Source: PXAH01 sp964605645 (GTDB lineage Bacteria > Omnitrophota > Gorgyraeia > Duberdicusellales > 4484-171). From it: DNA of 10,625 bases. A program made the translations under genes and the position numbers. This document shows, piece by piece, positions 6,010 to 10,625 of the stretch (position 1 is the stretch's first letter; the number at the start of each line of letters is the position of its first letter). The notes beneath the pieces were generated by a model. That model was not told the origin of the DNA. It was given only the letters and a program-made list of their open reading frames with translations, and did not search any database. The DNA lies in NCBI GenBank assembly GCA_964605645.1, contig CAZSDJ010000048.1, positions 1 to 10,625 of the forward strand, written 5' to 3'.

Positions 6010-6537
6010 ATGAGTAAAAAAATATCAGAGATAACTATTGAGTGTGTTTGCGGTGATATTGCTAGTCAATCTGACCTAGATGCAGTGGTAAATGCTGCTA
6101 ATGCTCAGCTTTGCATCGGAGGAGGGGTCGCCGGCACAATCCATCGGGCTGCCGGGCCGGAATTAGAAAAAGAATCCAGCCAACTGGGCCCCATAAAACC
6201 CGGCCAAGCGGTGATAACTAGTGCCTATCAACTTCCCAATAAGTTCGTAATTCATTGCCTGGGGCCGGTATACGGTAAAGATAAACCGGAAGATAAATTG
6301 CTTGCGGATTGCTACCGGAATGCGCTTTATTTAGCTGAGCAAAACAAAATAAAGTCAATTGGTTTTCCGGCAATTTCAACCGGAGCCTTCGGCTACCCGG
6401 CCAAGCAAGCGGTAAATATTGTTAAAAACACGATAGAGGAAGTAGCTCCAAAATTAAATAATCTAAAAAAAGTAAAATTCATTCTCTATAGCCAAGCCGA
6501 TTTAGAATTATATCAAAAAACATTATCTAAAGTTTAG
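6010..6537 (+). CDS. Macrodomain protein (ADP-ribose binding, MacroD/YmdB-related)
   Basis: Macrodomains bind ADP-ribose or related metabolites. MacroD-type members remove ADP-ribose from proteins or deacetylate O-acetyl-ADP-ribose. The 175 residues form a single domain. It has GDI at 15-17 (D16, adenine contact), VVNAAN at 26-31, the glycine-rich loop GGGVAGTIHRAAGP at 37-50, IHCLGP at 81-86, and the phosphate loop STGAFGYP at 123-130. In MacroD1 and E. coli YmdB the loop reads GVDG, with an Asp important for catalysis; here it is Ala (A41). The protein may therefore bind rather than hydrolyse, or belong to the GVAG-type subgroup. A weak AGAAG ribosome site lies about seven bases before the ATG. 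No ADP-ribosyltransferase is encoded nearby, so its partner is unknown. Confidence 0.92.
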   Translation: MSKKISEITIECVCGDIASQSDLDAVVNAANAQLCIGGGVAGTIHRAAGPELEKESSQLGPIKPGQAVITSAYQLPNKFVIHCLGPVYGKDKPEDKLLADCYRNALYLAEQNKIKSIGFPAISTGAFGYPAKQAVNIVKNTIEEVAPKLNNLKKVKFILYSQADLELYQKTLSKV

Positions 6538-6613
6538 AATACTTATAGCGAAAGATACAAGAAACAAGATACAATTATCAAATAATAACCAAATTACAAT
6601 AATCAAATAAAAA

Positions 6614-6958
6614 ATGAGAGAATTTGATTTAGAAAAGAGAACAACTGAATTCGGAAAAGCTGTTGTTAGAATGTGCAAGGATTTAGTGAGAAATCCAATG
6701 AATGATAGGTTAGTTGGTCAGGTTGTCGGTGCGGCAGGTTCTGTAGGAGCTAATTACAGAGAAGCTAATGACGCTTTAGGAAAAAAGGATTTTATTCAAA
6801 GAATGAAAATTTCAAGAAGAGAAGCTAAGGGAAGCCTTCATTGGTTAGAATTAATTTTAGAAGCTAATAGAGAGAAAAAACTTGAGGCTCAATCCTTGAT
6901 TAAAGAAGCCGACGAACTTAAGAAGATTCTATCTTCAATTATCGATAAAGCTCAATAA
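6614..6958 (+). CDS. Four-helix bundle protein (23S rRNA intervening-sequence / S23 family)
   Basis: The 114-residue product matches the S23/IVP four-helix bundle family. An N-terminal FDLEKRTTEFGKAVVRMCKD helix (4-23) is followed by the signature VVGAAGSVGANYREA (37-51), then KKDFIQRMKISRREAKGSLHWL (57-78) and a charged C-terminal helix. Family members occur in 23S rRNA intervening sequences, and the DGR accessory protein Avd has the same fold and binds nucleic acid and a reverse transcriptase. The cellular role of free-standing copies is not established. The ATG at 6614 follows an A-run with no Shine-Dalgarno site. All ten arginines use AGA or AGG, unlike the NYN gene just downstream, which uses CGN for most of its arginines. 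Together with the flanking inverted repeats this points to horizontal acquisition. Confidence 0.9.
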   Translation: MREFDLEKRTTEFGKAVVRMCKDLVRNPMNDRLVGQVVGAAGSVGANYREANDALGKKDFIQRMKISRREAKGSLHWLELILEANREKKLEAQSLIKEADELKKILSSIIDKAQ

Positions 6959-7018
6959 AATTATTTGGTAATTGGTTAATTAACTAATTAACTGGGAGGT
7001 TTGATTATTGAGATTTGA

Positions 7019-7073
7019 TTATTGTATCTTATTTGGTTATTGTATCTTATTTGGTTATTGTATCTTGTTTCTT
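7019..7073. repeat. 18-bp tandem repeat in the right arm of the S23 element
   Basis: TTATTGTATCTTATTTGG is repeated exactly at 7019-7036 and 7037-7054. A third copy from 7055 diverges after TTATTGTATCTT into the terminal inverted repeat. The duplication lengthens the right arm relative to the left and looks like slippage. The region encodes only a repetitive Ile/Val/Ser shadow frame, not a gene. Confidence 0.75.
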
Positions 7074-7105
7074 GGTTATTTCGATTATAAACCTATTTCA
7101 TATAA

Positions 7106-7117
7106 AGAGGGAGGAAG
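7106..7117 (+). promoter_or_regulatory. Ribosome binding site of the NYN gene
   Basis: The purine-rich AAGAGGGAGGAA ends three bases before the ATG at 7121 and contains GGAGG at usable spacing. TATAAA at 7086-7091, just outside the S23 element, could serve as a -10 box with TTGTTT (7065-7070, spacer 15) inside the element's inverted repeat, but this promoter is weakly supported. Confidence 0.6.
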
Positions 7118-7120
7118 GTT

Positions 7121-7672
7121 ATGCAGCAAAGAATTATGATTTTTTTAGACGCAGAATATGTTGTTCAGAAGATGCGGGAAATACAGCACAAAAAAACAAT
7201 CGGCCGAAAAAGTATCAATTGGCAAAATATAATTAATTGGATTACAGACAATCGGCGCCTTATCCGCTGTTATTATTATTCAGCTGAATTTAATAAGGCT
7301 GAGAATGAAAAAACTTACCAGGAACAGCATGATTATTTAAAAGATTTAAAACTTTCTATCCCCTACTTCGAAATAAAATTGGGCCGTTTGGTAAGAGTTA
7401 ACCAGGGCTGGGTGCAAAAAGGCTTAGATGTTAAGATTGCTCTGGATATGTTTGCCAAGGCAGTTCTCGATCAATATGATGTCGCGGCGTTAGTTTCCGG
7501 GGATTCTGACTTTATCGATGTTATTAAAGAAGTTAAGGAACGTTATGGCAAGCACGTTGAACTTTATACTTTTGACCGCTCAATTCACGAAGCCCTGCGG
7601 CTCACCCCCGATGAACATTTAATTATTGACCGAGCGGCGGCTCGCCGGGGAAGATTTTTTATTCAGAAATAA
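7121..7672 (+). CDS. NYN domain protein (LabA/DUF88-like PIN-fold nuclease candidate)
   Basis: NYN domains have a PIN-like fold and are metal-dependent RNases or predicted RNases. The 183 residues show the acidic positions in order: IFLDAEY with D10 (7-13), KGLDVKIALDM with D103 and D109 (100-110), and LVSGDSDF with D128 and D130 (124-131). These are the hallmarks of the LabA/DUF88 group. The C-terminal SIHEALRLTPDEHLII (154-169) also fits that group. No membrane segment or RNA-binding accessory domain is seen. The start is set by a purine-rich ribosome site. The gene begins 37 bases after the S23 element, which has probably separated it from its old upstream neighbour. Receiver-like and EF-G genes follow in the same direction with gaps of only 25 and 18 bases. 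RNA target unknown. Confidence 0.9.
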   Translation: MQQRIMIFLDAEYVVQKMREIQHKKTIGRKSINWQNIINWITDNRRLIRCYYYSAEFNKAENEKTYQEQHDYLKDLKLSIPYFEIKLGRLVRVNQGWVQKGLDVKIALDMFAKAVLDQYDVAALVSGDSDFIDVIKEVKERYGKHVELYTFDRSIHEALRLTPDEHLIIDRAAARRGRFFIQK

Positions 7673-7697
7673 AAAAAAAATTGGGGAAGGCGTATTT

Positions 7698-7880
7698 ATG
7701 AAAAAATTAAAAGTATTGCTAGTTGACGATAATTTCAAAGATTTGCCGATAATTGTGCTTTCTGCGCTTGATCAACAACAAGATCGCCAAAAAGTTATTG
7801 AGGTTGGAGCTGATGAATACTTCATTAAGCCTTTTGACTTAAGTTTGCTTTTGACGAAAATTAAAGAACTTACCGAATAA
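7698..7880 (+). pseudogene. Receiver domain with its central part missing (60 residues)
   Basis: The product starts like a response-regulator receiver (KKLKVLLVDDN, 2-12, with the acidic pair D10-D11). It then jumps at once to the second half of the fold: FKDLPIIVLSALDQQQDRQ (13-31) with S22 in the switch Ser/Thr position, VGADEYFIKPF (36-46) with the conserved K44-P45, and the final helix. About 55-60 residues between strands 1 and 4 are absent, including the phosphorylated aspartate. The frame is intact, so this is an in-frame deletion: a remnant, a miniature protein or an assembly artefact. GGGGAAGG (7683-7690) is seven bases before the ATG, so it may still be translated. The frame is open back to 7626, but that part overlaps the NYN gene. 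No sensor kinase lies in the window. Confidence 0.75.
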
Positions 7881-7898
7881 AAAAAAGAGGAAGATGAA

Positions 7899-10001
7899 AT
7901 GGCAAGAAAAATTAGTTTAAAAAATGTACGCAATATTGGGATTATGGCTCATATTGATGCCGGAAAAACTACCCTGACTGAAAGAATTCTTTTCTATACA
8001 GGGCGTTCTCACAAAATAGGCGAAACTCATGATGGAGCTTCGGTAATGGACTGGATGAAACAAGAACAAGAACGTGGCATAACTATAACATCCGCTGCAA
8101 CTACCTGCAGCTGGCAGGGACATCGAATAAATATTATCGATACCCCCGGCCACGTTGACTTTACGGTTGAAGTGGAAAGGTCGTTAAGGGTATTAGATGG
8201 CTCAATCGCTGTATTTTGTGCGGTAGGCGGGGTGGAGCCGCAAGCGGAGAAAGTTTGGCACCAATCGGATAAATACGAAGTTCCTAAAATCGCTTTTGTC
8301 AATAAGATGGATAGAGCCGGTGCAGATTTTTTTGCAGTAGTTAAGGAAATCGAAGAAGAATTAGGGGCTAACGTAATACCCTTACAGGTTCCGATTGGAG
8401 CCGAAGATACTTTTCGCGGTATAATTGATTTGATGGATATGAAAGCTTATATTTACGATGATGAATCAATGGGTAAAAATTTTCATATTGAAGATATACC
8501 GGAAGACTACAAGGAGAAAGCTAAAGAATATCACCATATTATGGTGGAAAAGGCAGTGGAATTAGATGATTCTTTAATGGAAAAATATTTAGAATCTGAA
8601 GATTCAATATCAAAAGAAGAACTAATTAAAGCTATCCGAAAAGGGACTATTACCAACAATATTGTGCCGGCGATGTGCGGCTCTGCTTTTAAAAATAAAG
8701 GAGTACAGCGCCTGTTAGATGCAATAAATTTATATCTCCCTTCACCCCTCGATTTACCGGCTGCTGAAGGTAGTGACCCGGATGATCCTAATAATAAAAT
8801 AAAAAGAGAACCGAAAGATGAAGAGCCGTTTTCAGCCTTAGCTTTTAAGGTTCAAGCTGATCCTCACATGGGTAAACTTATTTATTTTCGGGTTTATTCG
8901 GGGAAGTTAGAAGCCGGCTCTTATGTCCAAAATGTGACTAAAGGCAAAAAAGAGAGAGTAGGTAGAATCTTACAGATGCATGCCAACCAGCGCGAAAGCC
9001 GGCCCGATATTTATGCCGGAGACATTGCGGCAGCCGTGGGCCTTGACAATACAACAACCGGCGATACGTTGTCCTCAGTTGAAAATCAAATTTTATTAGA
9101 AGCGATGGAGTTTCCGGCGCCGGTTATGGCAATCAGTATCCAACCGGAAAGCCGATCTGATCAAGATAAAATATCAAAAGGCTTAAATCGATTGGCCGAG
9201 GAAGACCCCACTTTTACTGTCCGCAGTAATCCGGAAACCGATGAAACAATTATAGCCGGGATGGGTGAATTACACCTAGATGTAATTGTAGATAGATTAA
9301 AAAGAGAATTTGGGGTTGCAGCAAAGGTCGGCGCTCCGAAGGTAGCCTATAAAGAAACTATTTTGAGCAATACTAAAGAAAACTTTAAATATGCAAAACA
9401 GACCGGCGGGCGCGGCCAATACGGCCATGTTGTTTTAGATATTTTACCGGCAAAGCCATCGGAAGGCTTTAATTTTGTCGATAAAATTAAGGGCGGGGCA
9501 ATCCCGCGCGAATATATCCCGGCGGTTGAAAAAGGGATAATCGAAACCATGAAAAAAGGAATCTATGCCGGATTTCCCGTGGTTGATGTTGAAGTCCGGT
9601 TGGTAGACGGTTCTTTTCATGATGTTGATTCATCGGAATTTGCTTTTAAAATGGCAGGCGGCGAATGTTTCAAGAGAGCTTTTAACAAAAGCAGCCCGGT
9701 TTTGTTGGAGCCGCATATGTCTGTTGAAATTACGACTCCCGAAGAATATGTGGGAGGTATCGTAGGCGATATCTGTTCCCGTCGCGGCAAAGTGATTAAT
9801 ATCGACTCCAAAGGAAAGCAGCAATTAATTTCTGCCGAAGCTCCCTTGGCTGAAATGTTCGGTTATGCGAGTAATTTACGCTCTTTAAGTAGCGGGCGAG
9901 CTGATTATTCAATGCATTTTGAAAAATACGTGCAAGTTCCTTTCCAAATTGCCGAAACTATTATTGAAGAAAAACAGAAGGAAAAAGAAGCCAGCAAATA
10001 A
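7899..10001 (+). CDS. fusA: Translation elongation factor G
   Basis: EF-G is the GTPase that moves tRNA and mRNA through the ribosome after peptide bond formation and, with RRF, splits ribosomes. The 700 residues are full length. The GTPase motifs are AHIDAGKTT (17-25), RGITI (59-63), DTPGH (81-85) and NKMD (135-138), followed by domain II, domain III, domain IV with GRGQYGHV, and a domain V ending in a lysine/glutamate-rich tail. A ribosome site AGAGGAAG lies five bases before the ATG. A nearby ATG at 7894 is out of frame. Many bacteria place fusA in the rpsL-rpsG-fusA-tuf operon; here none of these ribosomal genes is adjacent. The gene may still be the sole EF-G, as all key motifs are canonical. 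Confidence 0.98.
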   Translation: MARKISLKNVRNIGIMAHIDAGKTTLTERILFYTGRSHKIGETHDGASVMDWMKQEQERGITITSAATTCSWQGHRINIIDTPGHVDFTVEVERSLRVLDGSIAVFCAVGGVEPQAEKVWHQSDKYEVPKIAFVNKMDRAGADFFAVVKEIEEELGANVIPLQVPIGAEDTFRGIIDLMDMKAYIYDDESMGKNFHIEDIPEDYKEKAKEYHHIMVEKAVELDDSLMEKYLESEDSISKEELIKAIRKGTITNNIVPAMCGSAFKNKGVQRLLDAINLYLPSPLDLPAAEGSDPDDPNNKIKREPKDEEPFSALAFKVQADPHMGKLIYFRVYSGKLEAGSYVQNVTKGKKERVGRILQMHANQRESRPDIYAGDIAAAVGLDNTTTGDTLSSVENQILLEAMEFPAPVMAISIQPESRSDQDKISKGLNRLAEEDPTFTVRSNPETDETIIAGMGELHLDVIVDRLKREFGVAAKVGAPKVAYKETILSNTKENFKYAKQTGGRGQYGHVVLDILPAKPSEGFNFVDKIKGGAIPREYIPAVEKGIIETMKKGIYAGFPVVDVEVRLVDGSFHDVDSSEFAFKMAGGECFKRAFNKSSPVLLEPHMSVEITTPEEYVGGIVGDICSRRGKVINIDSKGKQQLISAEAPLAEMFGYASNLRSLSSGRADYSMHFEKYVQVPFQIAETIIEEKQKEKEASK

Positions 10002-10009
10002 GATTGGAT

Positions 10010-10029
10010 AATAGGGGCAGACACCTATT
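10010..10029. repeat. REP-like hairpin after fusA
   Basis: AATAGG (10010-10015) and CCTATT (10024-10029) pair across the loop GGCAGACA, starting nine bases after the fusA stop. The core GGGGCAGACACCTATT resembles short palindromic repeats I associate with REP elements and Y1/RAYT transposases, from memory only. It may alternatively be a weak terminator for fusA, since TTTATTCTT follows. Only one copy is seen. Confidence 0.35.
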
Positions 10030-10081
10030 TATTCTTAGAATTTGCGAATAATTATGACATTGCTTTTATTAAAAAAACTTC

Positions 10082-10109
10082 TTTACAATCCTTATAAAAA
10101 GGGTACAAT
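10082..10109 (+). promoter_or_regulatory. Sigma70-type promoter of the RRM gene
   Basis: TTTACA (10082-10087) and TACAAT (10104-10109) match the -35 and -10 consensus at five of six positions each, with a 16-base spacer. The start would fall near 10116, giving a leader of about 60 bases. A TTGACA at 10129-10134 has no matching -10 box and is probably not a promoter. Confidence 0.65.
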
Positions 10110-10162
10110 TAAGCTAGAAAATAGTTCTTTGACACAGAAAGAGAGGAAGAGGATCGGAAATC

Positions 10163-10168
10163 AAGGAG
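10163..10168 (+). promoter_or_regulatory. Ribosome binding site of the RRM gene
   Basis: AAGGAG lies seven bases before the ATG at 10176 and decides the start. Confidence 0.75.
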
Positions 10169-10175
10169 AAAAAGT

Positions 10176-10472
10176 ATGAGTGAAGACAAGAAAATTTACA
10201 TTGGCAATTTGAATTATGACACCACGAAAGAAGATTTGCAGAAAGTAATCGAAGAAGCCGGAGCAACCCCCACAGATGTAACGATCATCAGTGACAAGTA
10301 CACCGGTAGGTCAAAAGGCTTTGGTTTTGCTGAATTTGAGACAGAAGAAGATACTCAAAAAGTAATTGAAGCTTTAGACGGGAAAGATGTATCAGGTAGG
10401 AACTTAAAAGTAAACAAAGCTCGGCCAAGAAAACCAAGGAATGATAACTTTGGTTCTGGTCGCCGCTTCTAA
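10176..10472 (+). CDS. RRM-type RNA-binding protein
   Basis: The 98-residue product is one RNA recognition motif with the two RNP sequences: RNP2 IYIGNL at 7-12 and RNP1 KGFGFAEF at 47-54, whose aromatic residues stack on RNA bases. The domain ends near residue 82 (LKVNKARP) and is followed by a short basic tail (RKPRNDNFGSGRRF). This resembles the small bacterial glycine-rich RNA-binding proteins, some of which rise in the cold, but with a very short glycine part. It has its own promoter, a roughly 60-base leader, a good ribosome site and a strong terminator, so it is probably an abundant, singly transcribed RNA chaperone. Target RNAs cannot be inferred from the sequence. Confidence 0.95.
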   Translation: MSEDKKIYIGNLNYDTTKEDLQKVIEEAGATPTDVTIISDKYTGRSKGFGFAEFETEEDTQKVIEALDGKDVSGRNLKVNKARPRKPRNDNFGSGRRF

Positions 10473-10519
10473 CAAATAAATTTAAGAAAATAGATCCGAT
10501 ACTCTCGTAAGTGTTTCAT

Positions 10520-10550
10520 AAGGGCAGTAAGAAATTACTGCCCTTTTTTT
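10520..10550 (+). terminator. Strong intrinsic terminator after the RRM gene
   Basis: AAGGGCAGTAA (10520-10530) pairs perfectly with TTACTGCCCTT (10535-10545) across a GAAA tetraloop. A run of T then continues to 10550. The stem of 11 pairs plus a U-tract is a textbook Rho-independent terminator, 48 bases after the RRM stop codon. The last 75 bases of the window (10551-10625) hold only a small inverted repeat around AGGCCT and no supported gene. Confidence 0.92.
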
Positions 10551-10625
10551 ATTAAATAAAGTTATCGAAATTGGAGTTTCCCCAAAAAATAGGCCTAATT
10601 TTCTCTAACTCTATGCAGTAACATA

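Larger units (their letters stand above)
6549..7083. mobile_element. Terminal-inverted-repeat element carrying one S23/IVP-like gene
   Basis: The left end (6549-6584) and the reverse complement of the right end (7048-7083) match at 31 of 36 positions by hand alignment. The match includes an unbroken 18-base core: CAAGAAACAAGATACAAT at 6558-6575, with its complement at 7057-7074. Both tips read CGAAA inward. TTATA lies one base outside each end (6543-6547 and 7085-7089), a candidate 5-bp target duplication, though AT-rich context makes chance possible. The only gene inside is the four-helix bundle protein; no transposase or reverse transcriptase is present. The organisation recalls 23S rRNA intervening sequences, which also carry inverted ends and sometimes an S23 gene, but this copy is intergenic. 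Mobility is inferred and would need a factor acting in trans. Confidence 0.6.

Noticed and set aside
6614..6958. Diversity-generating retroelement with this gene as Avd
   Set aside because: No reverse transcriptase, template repeat or variable repeat is present in the window; only the protein fold family is shared.
6549..7083. A genuine 23S rRNA intervening sequence
   Set aside because: The flanks are protein genes and spacer, not rRNA sequence.
7015..7236. A 73-codon frame encoding repeated Ile/Val/Ser units
   Set aside because: It is read from the 18-bp tandem repeat and then runs into the NYN gene in the wrong frame.
7894..7901. ATG at 7894 as start of EF-G
   Set aside because: It is out of frame; the ATG at 7899 gives the normal EF-G N-terminus.
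7917..9824. Several antisense frames of 64-91 codons opposite fusA
   Set aside because: They are cysteine- and serine-rich shadows of a conserved gene, without start signals.

Overview
This is a gene-dense, AT-rich bacterial window with every supported gene on the + strand. The genes are short and tightly packed. GreA, bacterial EF-G, Shine-Dalgarno sites and sigma70-like promoters show it is bacterial. Low-complexity AT-rich spacer repeats and a free-standing four-helix bundle (S23/IVP-type) gene are features I associate with uncultured candidate phyla such as Patescibacteria or Omnitrophota. That placement is a low-confidence impression, because no rRNA or other strong phylogenetic marker except EF-G is present.

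Layout. (1) 1-164: leader with a good promoter (71-98), a 7-bp tandem repeat and the greA ribosome site. (2) 165-4545: a compact run of greA, a U32-family protein, a HExxH zinc metallopeptidase, a Ddl-like ATP-grasp ligase and an AMMECR1 protein. Junctions overlap by a few bases, except that an 18-codon mini-ORF bridges the ligase and AMMECR1. (3) 4546-6540: a patatin-like phospholipase, an AT-rich repeat, a small two-helix membrane protein and a macrodomain protein. (4) 6543-7089: an element about 0.54 kb long with terminal inverted repeats, a candidate 5-bp target duplication and one four-helix bundle gene. (5) 7121-10001: a NYN-domain nuclease-like protein, a receiver domain lacking its whole middle, and full-length EF-G. 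(6) 10002-10625: an RRM RNA-binding protein with its own promoter and a strong terminator.

How it fits together. Several genes concern RNA or translation: transcript cleavage (GreA), probable tRNA or other hydroxylation (U32), EF-G, an RRM protein and a NYN-type RNase candidate. The metallopeptidase and ATP-grasp pair is translationally coupled and may make and process a peptide or amino-acid conjugate, but its substrate cannot be read from sequence.

Most worth following up: the inverted-repeat element carrying the S23-like gene, which has a related gene-less repeat 0.8 kb upstream sharing its right end and codon usage unlike its neighbours. Next are the internally deleted receiver protein and the mini-ORF coupled to the AMMECR1 gene.
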